Shown here one piece after another: positions 14,738 through 20,054 of a DNA stretch of 20,054 nt. The first letter of the stretch is position 1, and the number at the start of each line of letters is the position of its first letter. The stretch spans positions 1 to 20,054 of the IMG/VR virus record IMGVR_UViG_3300009164_000459; one strand, written 5' to 3'. The translations under genes were made by a program, and so were the position numbers. The notes beneath the pieces were generated by a model. The model did no database searches, was not told the origin of the DNA, and was given only the letters and a program-made list of their open reading frames with translations. Source of the stretch: a virus.

Positions 14738-15072
14738 ACGTTGTAAAAGGTAAAATTAGACCTATCCGAGATCATATCCTTGCAGTAGATATGGAGTTTG
14801 GTGAAGTCACAACAAGTAGTGGCATTGTTTTAAAAAGCGATGACGGCAAAGATCACGGAATTAAACCACGTTGGTGTCAAGTTTGGGCTATTGGTAGCGA
14901 ACAAAAAGACGTTAAAGTGGGCGAATGGATTTGTGTTGAACATGGTCGTTGGACACGTGGTCATACTGTTGAAGACGAATCTGGCAAGGAAATTGTTATT
15001 CGTCGAATTGATGCCAACGGCATTATGGTATCAGCAGACGAACCACCTTCAGACGTTTACATTCCCAAGTAA
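14734..15072 (+). CDS. GroES-like co-chaperonin (functional analogue of T4 gp31)
   Basis: A 112-residue protein, the length expected for a phage co-chaperonin (T4 gp31 is about 111). It would cap the host GroEL ring to fold the phage major capsid protein. The start KGKIRPIRDHILAVDM matches the first GroES strands. Residues about 21-36 (EFGEVTTSSGIVLKSD) are the mobile loop, with I31-V32-L33 in the place of the hydrophobic tripeptide that docks on GroEL. Residues 47-71 (WCQVWAIGSEQKDVKVGEWI) correspond to the V.aVG.G...vkvGD.V core of GroES, followed by the long C-terminal strand region. It is coupled to the preceding small gene and ends before a hairpin at 15092. It is closer to the bacterial GroES pattern than T4 gp31 is. 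Confidence 0.8.
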   Translation: MNVVKGKIRPIRDHILAVDMEFGEVTTSSGIVLKSDDGKDHGIKPRWCQVWAIGSEQKDVKVGEWICVEHGRWTRGHTVEDESGKEIVIRRIDANGIMVSADEPPSDVYIPK

Positions 15073-15091
15073 CAAACGGTTAACCTAACCC

Positions 15092-15116
15092 AACAGGACT
15101 ATTGACTAGTCCTGTT
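15092..15116 (+). terminator. Perfect 10-bp hairpin after the co-chaperonin gene
   Basis: AACAGGACTA (15092-15101) pairs perfectly with TAGTCCTGTT (15107-15116) around the 5-base loop TTGAC. It follows the co-chaperonin stop by 19 bases. The 3' side ends TGTTCTTACC, so the T-run is weak; termination may be partial. The loop also contributes the -35 box of the promoter for the next genes. Confidence 0.6.
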
Positions 15117-15130
15117 CTTACCTGTATAAT
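15102..15130 (+). promoter_or_regulatory. Consensus sigma70 (early) promoter for the clamp-loader operon
   Basis: TTGACT (15102-15107), a 17-base spacer, and TATAAT (15125-15130). The -35 has five of six consensus bases, the -10 is perfect and the spacing is optimal. The clamp-loader ribosome-binding site AAGGAG (15137-15142) and ATG 15148 follow at once, giving a very short leader. This is a host-polymerase early promoter, in contrast to the late boxes elsewhere. Its -35 lies in the loop of the 15092-15116 hairpin. Confidence 0.85.
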
Positions 15131-15147
15131 ATACAAAAGGAGTGATT

Positions 15148-16062
15148 ATGAAACAATTGTGGGTAGAAAAGTATCGTCCGGCTAGAATTGACGGATATGT
15201 GTTTAGAGATGCACATCAAAAGTCACAAGTGCAACGCTGGATTAAAGAGGGAACAATTCCTCATTTGTTGTTTAGCGGTAACGCTGGTATTGGTAAGACA
15301 ACACTGGCAAAGATTTTGCTCAATGAGTTGAACATAAACGACTTAGACGTTTTAGAAATTAACGCTAGTCGTGAAAACGATGTGGACACTGTGCGTACTA
15401 AGATTATCAACTTTGTACAAATGATTCCGTTTGGTGCATTCAAAGTTGTAATGTTGGATGAGGCAGATTATTTGAGTCCAAACGCACAGGCGGCATTGCG
15501 CGGCGTGATGGAAACGTATGCAACAACAAGTCGCTTTATTTTAACGTGTAACTATCCCAATCGCATTATTCCAGCATTGCACAGTCGTTGCCAAGGATTC
15601 CACGTTGAGAAAGTGGATCAGCTTGCAGTGTTTGAACGAGTTGAAACGATTCTTAAAGCAGAAAGTATTGTATATGATAATGAGACACTGGCAAATTATG
15701 TGGCCGCAACTTATCCAGATTTACGCAAGTGTATCAATTCAGTACAAATGAACAGTATGGATGGTAAATTACATCGTCCAGAAAAAAGCGATGCTGGCGA
15801 AGCAGACTACAAATTTGAGATGGTTGAGCTATTTAAGGCTGGTAAAATTGCAGATGCACGTAAACTAGTGTGCAGTCAAGCACGTCCGGAGGAAATGGAA
15901 GACATTTATCGCTGGTTGTATGATAACATCACTATCTTTGGTGATGATGCAAAACAAGAGAAAGCAATTCTTATTATTAAACAAGGTCTTGTTGATCATA
16001 CACTAGTAAGTGATGTTGAAATTAACTTGGCCGCAACATTGATTAGATTGGCGCATCTATGA
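15148..16062 (+). CDS. 44: Sliding-clamp loader ATPase subunit (T4 gp44 type)
   Basis: A 304-residue AAA+ clamp-loader subunit, which uses ATP to open and load the DNA sliding clamp at primer ends in phage replication. It begins [18 protein letters not shown], the standard clamp-loader N-terminus. Walker A is [10 protein letters not shown] (residues 43-52), Walker B is VVMLDEAD (100-107), sensor 1 falls in LTCNYPNR (N135), and the SRC arginine-finger motif is HSRCQG (145-150). T4 gp44 is of similar size. I use ATG 15148; the in-frame GTG at 15142 overlaps the AAGGAG ribosome-binding site and is not a credible start. In T4 the small subunit gene 62 follows; here a ferredoxin does, joined by ATGA. 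The gene heads an early unit with a sigma70 promoter. Confidence 0.93.
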   Translation: MKQLWVEKYRPARIDGYVFRDAHQKSQVQRWIKEGTIPHLLFSGNAGIGKTTLAKILLNELNINDLDVLEINASRENDVDTVRTKIINFVQMIPFGAFKVVMLDEADYLSPNAQAALRGVMETYATTSRFILTCNYPNRIIPALHSRCQGFHVEKVDQLAVFERVETILKAESIVYDNETLANYVAATYPDLRKCINSVQMNSMDGKLHRPEKSDAGEADYKFEMVELFKAGKIADARKLVCSQARPEEMEDIYRWLYDNITIFGDDAKQEKAILIIKQGLVDHTLVSDVEINLAATLIRLAHL

Positions 16063-16382
16063 CATATTTGGTGACTGAGAACTGCATCAAGTGCAAGCAT
16101 ACTGATTGTGTAGAAGTATGTCCAGTTGATTGTTTTTATGAAGGTCCTAACTTTTTAGCAATTAATCCAGACGAATGTATCGACTGTGGAGTATGTGTTC
16201 CCGAATGTCCCGTTGATGCAATTGTGCCTGACAATGATGTCGATACCAATGTAGTGTTTTGGACTGAGCTTAACGGACGGTTGAGTAAAAAGTGGCCGGT
16301 TATTACTAAACGTAAGGCAGCATTACCTGATGCTGAAGAGTGGAACGGCAAACCAAACAAACTTGATTTACTTGAAGAATGA
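16059..16382 (+). CDS. fdxA: 7Fe ferredoxin, FdxA / Azotobacter FdI type
   Basis: A 107-residue [3Fe-4S][4Fe-4S] ferredoxin, a soluble low-potential electron carrier. Cysteines are at 9, 12, 17, 21, 25, 40, 43, 46 and 50. These are the same positions as in Azotobacter vinelandii ferredoxin I counted with its Met: 9, 17 and 50 for the 3Fe cluster; 21, 40, 43 and 46 for the 4Fe cluster; 12 and 25 not ligands. The stretches [26 protein letters not shown] and [15 protein letters not shown], and the C-terminal [10 protein letters not shown], are close to that protein as I remember it. The full length of the family is kept. It overlaps the clamp loader and the next gene by ATGA, so it is an integrated phage gene and not a random insertion. 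The redox partner is unknown; a role in host electron supply (for example for nucleotide reduction or respiration) is inference. Confidence 0.9.
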   Translation: MTYLVTENCIKCKHTDCVEVCPVDCFYEGPNFLAINPDECIDCGVCVPECPVDAIVPDNDVDTNVVFWTELNGRLSKKWPVITKRKAALPDAEEWNGKPNKLDLLEE

Positions 16383-16849
16383 CAGAAAAAAAATCAAATT
16401 TAGCCAAAGGCAGACATAGTTATGATGCAGAAGTTGGCGGTACTCTAATACCATTCTTTAATAGGAATGTAAGCGAGTATCCTACAGAAGCAGGTGGAGT
16501 TAAGTTTGATCTGGTTCCTGTTACTAAACAAAAAGATATAATGATCAATCATGCTAGGATGTATGCCCGGCAAGAATATGATCGTATAATGGAATTGGTC
16601 AGTGTGTTAGAAAAACAAGCACAGGCCATTAAGCGTAGATTAGATATCACAGATGCAGTACACGGGGCAGTTTATCAGTTTCAACCAGTGATGGGCAATA
16701 TCTATTGGCTAGTATGGGACAAACGAAAGCAACATACACTACTAACACAGAATGGACCTAACGATTGGTCTAGCAGTGCTCCAGAAGACTATGACTATCA
16801 AGCGCAAGTAAAATATATGGGCGACCATACTTGGATGGAAATAGAATGA
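16379..16849 (+). CDS. DUF2452-family protein (C1orf50-like)
   Basis: A 156-residue protein of unknown function. I recognise the DUF2452 pattern: a helix rich in Lys/Glu/Gln (residues ~53-90, [20 protein letters not shown] then [12 protein letters not shown]), an [20 protein letters not shown] segment (~93-112), then [14 protein letters not shown] (125-138) and a closing [10 protein letters not shown]. The human protein C1orf50 has the same order: a helix with many Gln/Glu, H..A.N...KPGNIYYLY, SPKEWG...P.DF and a final LSWTPYEDIE. No catalytic residues are known for the family. It is flanked by ATGA overlaps with the ferredoxin and the dCMP deaminase, so it belongs to the early unit. The family call rests on memory of the pattern. 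Confidence 0.65.
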   Translation: MTEKKSNLAKGRHSYDAEVGGTLIPFFNRNVSEYPTEAGGVKFDLVPVTKQKDIMINHARMYARQEYDRIMELVSVLEKQAQAIKRRLDITDAVHGAVYQFQPVMGNIYWLVWDKRKQHTLLTQNGPNDWSSSAPEDYDYQAQVKYMGDHTWMEIE

Positions 16850-17379
16850 AACAAAAATATATAGATTTGTATAATGACTTTGCTGAACGTACAGCAAAAT
16901 TAAGCCATGCACGTAGATTACAAGTTGGAGCAGTTATTGTCAAAGACGATACGGTTATTAGTTACGGGTATAACGGAATGCCCAGTGGTTGGGATAACAA
17001 CTGCGAAGATAAAGAATTTGAGAGTGGCGATGCGGGAGGATGGTTAACCCCTGAAGAAATTGAAACACAGTGGCCATTTGAAGAATGGGTTCCAGCACAC
17101 AGTCGAAAAATGCGCTATCGTCTTAAAACTAAACCAGAGGTGCTTCATGCCGAATCAAACGCAATTGCCAAATTGGCTAAATCTAACAACAGTGGTATGG
17201 GTGCTACTATGTTTATTACCCATGCTCCATGTTTGGACTGTGCCAAACTTATATTCCAAAGTGGTATTGGCAGTGTTCTATATAGGGACGCTTATCGGGA
17301 TACTGGTGGCGTCACGTTTCTGGAAAAATCAGGTGTAGAAGTTACACAAATAAAAAGGGCTCCTAAGAGCCCCTTTTAA
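16846..17379 (+). CDS. cd: Deoxycytidylate (dCMP) deaminase
   Basis: A 177-residue zinc enzyme that converts dCMP to dUMP and feeds dTTP synthesis for phage DNA. The zinc and catalytic motifs are HAESNAIAKL (H101, catalytic E103) and APCLDCAKLI (C129, C132). Upstream lie RRLQVGAVIVKDD and the substrate-pocket segment GYNGMPSGWDNNCED. The insert between residues ~57 and 95 (GGWLTPEEIETQWPFEEWVP) is a longer loop than in bacterial ComEB-type enzymes; phage enzymes vary here. I choose ATG 16846, which overlaps the preceding stop (ATGA), rather than the ATG five codons upstream. The last codons, encoding KRAPKSPF, double as the terminator stem at 17352-17377. Confidence 0.92.
   Translation: MKQKYIDLYNDFAERTAKLSHARRLQVGAVIVKDDTVISYGYNGMPSGWDNNCEDKEFESGDAGGWLTPEEIETQWPFEEWVPAHSRKMRYRLKTKPEVLHAESNAIAKLAKSNNSGMGATMFITHAPCLDCAKLIFQSGIGSVLYRDAYRDTGGVTFLEKSGVEVTQIKRAPKSPF
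17352..17377. terminator. Bidirectional intrinsic terminator overlapping the dCMP deaminase stop
   Basis: AAAAAGGGCTC, loop CTAA, GAGCCC, then CTTTT. GGGCTC (17357-17362) pairs with GAGCCC (17367-17372); the flanking A-run and T-run allow termination in both directions. The stem is coded by the final eight codons of the deaminase gene and lies seven bases past the end of the convergent phoH, so it separates the two units. Confidence 0.85.
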
Positions 17380-17383
17380 CTTA

Positions 17384-18103
17384 TTAGTTGTCCCCGTACA
17401 GCGATAACACCTCCTTTACTGCATCGTGGCGTTCAATATCTTTATGGTCAAACTGAACTATATCGATATGTTTCATTTGTTTATTTTTGAGTAGGTTGCA
17501 AAAATTAATCAAGCCATTGTCGTTTACACGATCAGCTTGGGCTAGGTCACCAGTCACTACCATTTTAGAATTTTCTCCCAAACGTGTTAGCAACATTTTC
17601 ATCTGATTTACAGTGGCATTTTGCATTTCATCAGCAATAATGTATGCGTTCTTAAAGGTTCTTCCTCGCATATAAGCGAGTGGGCTGATTTCGATAACTC
17701 CTTCCTCCAACATCTTAGCGATGTCTTGTGCTTTGTAATACTCTCCTAAGACGTCAAATATAGGACGGGTCCACGGTGCCATTTTTTCATTCAATGTACC
17801 TGGCAAAAATCCTAAATCTTCATCTACAGAAACGGCGGGTCTAGTAACTATGATTTTGTCAACTAGCCCTTCCTGATACAACTTAATACCATGCATTACT
17901 GCCAGCATGGTTTTACCCGTGCCAGCTGGACCAATAGCAAACACAATGCTTATTGATTCTTCTTGTAATTTTTGTAAGTAAGTTTTTTGGTTAGAATTAC
18001 GTGCTGTCATTACTACACGTTGCTTCTTTTGGGGAAGGTATGACTGAAAATCAATTACTTTAACATCAGATGTAAAACGTTTTTTCACGCGGTTTTTACT
18101 CAT
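17384..18103 (-). CDS. phoH: PhoH-like P-loop ATPase
   Basis: A 239-residue PhoH-family ATPase, found in many marine phages; its function is not settled (RNA metabolism and phosphate-stress links have been proposed). Walker A is IGPAGTGKT (residues 57-65), Walker B is AYIIADEMQN (153-162). The family signatures RPAVSVDEDLGFLPG (88-102), PLAYMRGRTF (141-150) and VTGDLAQADR (183-192) are all present. The N-terminus (MSKNRVKKRFTSD) is basic. It is leftward, convergent with the early operon, and divergent from the gene at 18268. The ribosome-binding site is AGGAGAAT before ATG at 18103. The 164-base leader region contains a strong hairpin (18134-18176). Confidence 0.93.
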   Translation of the reverse strand: MSKNRVKKRFTSDVKVIDFQSYLPQKKQRVVMTARNSNQKTYLQKLQEESISIVFAIGPAGTGKTMLAVMHGIKLYQEGLVDKIIVTRPAVSVDEDLGFLPGTLNEKMAPWTRPIFDVLGEYYKAQDIAKMLEEGVIEISPLAYMRGRTFKNAYIIADEMQNATVNQMKMLLTRLGENSKMVVTGDLAQADRVNDNGLINFCNLLKNKQMKHIDIVQFDHKDIERHDAVKEVLSLYGDN

Positions 18104-18133
18104 CTAGTTATTCTCCTACTCTTTAATGTAAAA

Positions 18134-18176
18134 GTAGGACTTGTAGCGACCGCCTCGATAACTACAGAGGTCCTAC
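18134..18176 (-). promoter_or_regulatory. Structured leader hairpin upstream of phoH
   Basis: On the phoH-sense strand GTAGGAC (plus 18170-18176) pairs with GTCCTAC (18134-18140), followed after small bulges by CTGTAG/CTACA-type pairing (18162-18166 with 18142-18146) and an inner TCGA..-like loop. The lower stem is followed on the phoH strand by CTTTTAC, which resembles a short intrinsic-terminator tail 30 bases before phoH ATG. It could be an attenuator, a protein-binding site, or an insulator between the divergent genes. I see no convincing sigma70 promoter in the rest of 18104-18267. Confidence 0.5.
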
Positions 18177-18230
18177 ACAATTACTTATACGTTTGGTGAA
18201 ATAATAAACACATACTACATAGAACTTTCC

Positions 18231-18240
18231 TAGCTAAATA
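18231..18240 (+). promoter_or_regulatory. Late-like box TAGCTAAATA
   Basis: TAGCTAAATA is identical to the box at 8395-8404 and lies 27 bases before the ATG at 18268. A weak five-base pairing, TCCTA (18228-18232) with TAGGA (18254-18258), places the ribosome-binding site AGGA (18255-18258) in the right arm, echoing the hairpins at 8392 and 10765. The match could be chance. Confidence 0.4.
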
Positions 18241-18267
18241 CTTGAGTACAATATAGGACTCATATCC

Positions 18268-18804
18268 ATGCGCGATATTTTAGAAGTAATTAAAAACGTA
18301 GAAAGCATCTATAACAACAATTCCAGCTTGGCTATTCTAAAGGACTTTGAAAGAGTTCTAGACGAAATGGATATGTACGTATATAAAAACTGGCAAGACG
18401 GTGAATTAGCTAGCGGACCAAAAGTAGATAGACATTGGGTTACCGCAGAATTCATGTGGGACTATGACAAAATGCCAGACCCAATTGCTGCTAAAAGATT
18501 AACAGAATTAGGCTGCAAGGTCACGTTTCAAAAAACACAAAAAGTAGAGCCGCGCAAGATTCGAACACCTGACGATTTACGTCCTGGAACAAAGAAGGGC
18601 AAGTTAGATTCCAAACCTATTTGGGTTGTAGAAATTGCAATGCCTAAAAAATTAGTATTTGATATTTTTAACGGATACATGGATCGTATTAGAGAAGAAC
18701 GTTCTAGCAAAGGCCCAACAGCTGGTAATGAAGGACCAGCTGGACCAGCAGCAGCACCGGCAGCACCGCCAGCAGCAGCACCGGCAGCAGGAGCACCAGT
18801 ATAA
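18268..18804 (+). CDS. Unidentified protein with Pro/Ala-rich tail (178 aa)
   Basis: A 178-residue protein I cannot name. The ordered part (residues 1-148) begins with helices (MRDILEVIKNVESIYNNNSS, LAILKDFERVLDEMDMYVYK) and has strongly patterned segments DRHWVTAEFMWDYDKMPDP (54-72) and KVEPRKIRTPDDLRPGTKKG (92-111), then a WVVEIAMPKKLVFDIF strand-helix. This reads like a conserved phage structural or baseplate-associated protein. Residues ~149-178 are a low-complexity Pro/Ala/Gly tail. AGGA at 18255 is the ribosome-binding site. The stop overlaps the next start by one base (TAATG), and the AGGAG that serves the next gene (18789-18793) is coded within this tail. Confidence 0.7.
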   Translation: MRDILEVIKNVESIYNNNSSLAILKDFERVLDEMDMYVYKNWQDGELASGPKVDRHWVTAEFMWDYDKMPDPIAAKRLTELGCKVTFQKTQKVEPRKIRTPDDLRPGTKKGKLDSKPIWVVEIAMPKKLVFDIFNGYMDRIREERSSKGPTAGNEGPAGPAAAPAAPPAAAPAAGAPV

Positions 18805-19535
18805 TGAAAATTAATGAAGATTTAGTCGCAGGTGATTTAATAAATTTAATCAGCCACGTTTTTGAAATTGACAGCTATAAAAGCAAGATTGGCGAAGATG
18901 GAGATATAGTTGTACTGAGTTTTACTGCTGATAGTAAAGCCCCAGCAGATGATCTTGCAAGATTTTTTGAAATGGGTTACGACTTTGTGGTTGACGCCGA
19001 TGCCACCAACGGTCCAGTAGACAACGGAAAATTTAAAGTGTTTGTTGAGATTGAAAGAACCAAGCACGTGCCAAAACAAATTATAGAATTATTAGACGGC
19101 GCTAGTAGATTGACTGGCAGCGATAATTGGAAGTTTAGATACTACAAGAGTTTTAAAAGTGTGCCAGCTGATTTGGAAACTTTAGAAGCAGCAATTCCCA
19201 AAGACATAGACGGTTATGATGAGAGAGTTGCAAATAATGAAATGAATAATTTTTCTAATTTCTTCAGCAGAGGGTTTGCTGAAAACGTTAGTGTATTAGA
19301 GGACGACATTAGGTTTGAAAGAGTGTTTGCTGAATCTGTTAAAATGCGTATTAAAGATTTTGATCGTAAAGATGCATTATATAATAGAATTCCAGGTGCT
19401 ATCAAACTAGAATCTAAGGACATGAGTGAGATATTGTTTCTAACAAAAACGCTTGGTAACTACAATATTACAAAAATTAACAACACATTTATATTTGAAA
19501 ATAATGGATACGCAGTTGCGTTGGAGATGATTTAA
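18804..19535 (+). CDS. Unidentified protein (243 aa), coupled to both neighbours
   Basis: A 243-residue soluble protein of unknown function. The first half is an alpha/beta domain with DLVAGDLINLISHVFEIDSY, GDIVVLSFTADSK and KVFVEIERTKHVPKQIIELL; the middle has WKFRYYKSFKSVPADLETLE; the second half is charged (RFERVFAESVKMRIKDFDRK, DALYNRIPGA) and ends FIFENNGYAVALEMI. No catalytic or metal motif is apparent. It starts within the stop of the preceding gene and its own stop overlaps the next start (TAATG at 19533), so the three genes form one translation unit. The set may be structural, given the late-like box upstream. I could not match it to a T4 gene number. Confidence 0.65.
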   Translation: MKINEDLVAGDLINLISHVFEIDSYKSKIGEDGDIVVLSFTADSKAPADDLARFFEMGYDFVVDADATNGPVDNGKFKVFVEIERTKHVPKQIIELLDGASRLTGSDNWKFRYYKSFKSVPADLETLEAAIPKDIDGYDERVANNEMNNFSNFFSRGFAENVSVLEDDIRFERVFAESVKMRIKDFDRKDALYNRIPGAIKLESKDMSEILFLTKTLGNYNITKINNTFIFENNGYAVALEMI

Positions 19536-20054
19536 TGGATCAATTAGGATGGATAATAAGCATAATCCCGGATGGTATTTTTATCTGGATCACTTATATT
19601 ATCATCGCATTGGGTATTGGCCTATATGTAGCTAGTAAGTTAGTTACATGGATTCCTATGATGGGGCAATATAAATTGCCAGCAGAATTAGTAGGAGTTG
19701 TTTTATTATCAGCTGGCACGTATTTGTTTGGAAGTTATGGCACTGAAATGATATGGCGGGCTAGAGTTGAAGAACTTGAAGCAAAAGTAAAAATAGCAGA
19801 AGAAAAGAGTCAGCAAGTAAATGTTGTAATTCAAGAAAAAGTAGTTACTAAAATTAAAGTAGTCAAGGAAAATGTATATGTTAACAGAGAAATCATTAAA
19901 GAAGTTGCGGGCAAACAGTTGGATGCTCAGTGTGCTTTGCCTAAGTCTACTGTCAGCTTGCACGACAGCGCCAGTCGTAATGAAGTGGCCGGACGTGCCG
20001 CCGCAACTGATGGAACCCCCAGCGAAGTTAAAGCCAGTCAGCTCCTCGACAGAG
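19535..20054 (+). CDS. Two-TM, coiled-coil membrane protein, inner-membrane spanin-like (3' partial)
   Basis: The frame opens with ATG 19535 and runs off the window end (173 codons seen). Residues ~15-36 (IFIWITYIIIALGIGLYVAS) and ~50-67 (AELVGVVLLSAGTYLFGS) are hydrophobic enough to span the membrane. Residues ~70-125 are a charged coiled coil (RVEELEAKVKIAEEKSQQVN, VVIQEKVVTKIK). Then come one Cys (133) and CALPKSTVSLHDSASRNEVA, with APxxVxASQLLD-like residues at the cut end. This order (membrane anchor, periplasmic coiled coil, CxLP...VxLHD...AAxTDG) is what I know from i-spanin/Rz-type lysis proteins of marine phages, which usually have one TM, so two TM segments is a point of doubt. A holin-like role or an antiporter-like regulator is less likely. 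Confidence 0.65.
   Translation, partial: MDQLGWIISIIPDGIFIWITYIIIALGIGLYVASKLVTWIPMMGQYKLPAELVGVVLLSAGTYLFGSYGTEMIWRARVEELEAKVKIAEEKSQQVNVVIQEKVVTKIKVVKENVYVNREIIKEVAGKQLDAQCALPKSTVSLHDSASRNEVAGRAAATDGTPSEVKASQLLDR

Noticed and set aside
14840-15088. An 82-codon open frame overlapping the co-chaperonin gene
   Set aside because: It is in another frame of a clearly recognised GroES-like gene and has no ribosome-binding site or family pattern of its own.
15142-15147. GTG 15142 as start of the clamp loader
   Set aside because: It overlaps the AAGGAG ribosome-binding site; ATG 15148 is correctly spaced and gives the standard [11 protein letters not shown] start.
16831-16845. An upstream ATG for the dCMP deaminase
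   Set aside because: It would give a longer overlap; the ATGA at 16846 fits the pattern of all junctions in the unit.
18177-18230. A sigma70 promoter for phoH (TATAAG on the minus strand near 18184-18189)
   Set aside because: No acceptable -35 sequence at 16-18 bases; too weak to annotate.
1-20054. Assignment as a cyanophage
   Set aside because: The gene set is compatible with marine T4-like phages in general, but there is no photosynthesis gene and the ferredoxin is of the proteobacterial FdxA type, so the host is left open.

Overview
The window is a piece of a T4-type (contractile-tail, myovirus-like) phage genome, most likely marine. Three lines of evidence support this. There is a long run of modular tail-fibre/structural genes. 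A compact set of T4-style genes follows (GroES-like co-chaperonin, sliding-clamp loader, dCMP deaminase, PhoH ATPase, an inner-membrane lysis-like protein). T4-like late-promoter boxes of the form NATAAATA recur in the leaders. Genes are tightly packed, many joined by 4-base ATGA overlaps, and no tRNA, insertion sequence, integrase or CRISPR array is visible. The host cannot be read directly. The ferredoxin is the proteobacterial FdxA (Azotobacter FdI) type and no photosynthesis gene is present, so a proteobacterial host is my inference, not an observation.

Region 1 (1-13732) is the virion surface/tail block. It holds a beta-propeller-like fibre protein cut by the window edge. Three proteins start with an Mtd-N-like RRDT/RRGT...GE...TDT...(I/V)GDG module (1508, 4998, 9148). 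A 975-residue protein carries two Calx-beta-like domains, two LamG/concanavalin-like domains and a C-terminal FAM3/ILEI-like domain. A 715-residue protein is built on about 29 sixteen-residue beta-roll repeats that hold 37 cysteines. A 786-residue protein has four putative-Ig (He_PIG-like) domains. Two further proteins (8423, 13154) share another N-terminal module. A short leftward island (7383-8284) inside this block encodes a 2-oxoglutarate/Fe(II) oxygenase and a small conserved-looking protein.

Region 2 (13734-15072) holds small late genes: two small unidentified proteins, a 169-residue protein carrying only the GRGS motif region of C-family DNA polymerases, and a GroES-like co-chaperonin. 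Region 3 (15092-17379) looks like one early transcription unit. A consensus sigma70 promoter, whose -35 box sits in the loop of a hairpin, is followed by clamp loader, 7Fe ferredoxin, DUF2452 (C1orf50-like) protein and dCMP deaminase, all joined by ATGA overlaps and closed by a terminator that overlaps the last codons. Region 4 (17384-20054) has a leftward phoH with a structured leader, then two unidentified genes and a two-TM, coiled-coil, spanin-like protein truncated by the window end.

The most notable signals are: the cysteine-ladder beta-roll fibre; late-promoter boxes embedded in hairpins whose downstream arm carries the ribosome-binding site (clearest at 10765-10791), which resembles the known T4 gene e arrangement; a respiratory-type 7Fe ferredoxin directly after the clamp loader, where T4 has gene 62; and an orphan C-family polymerase motif protein. 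No gap without a gene exceeds 170 bases; each intergenic space is covered by the entries below.
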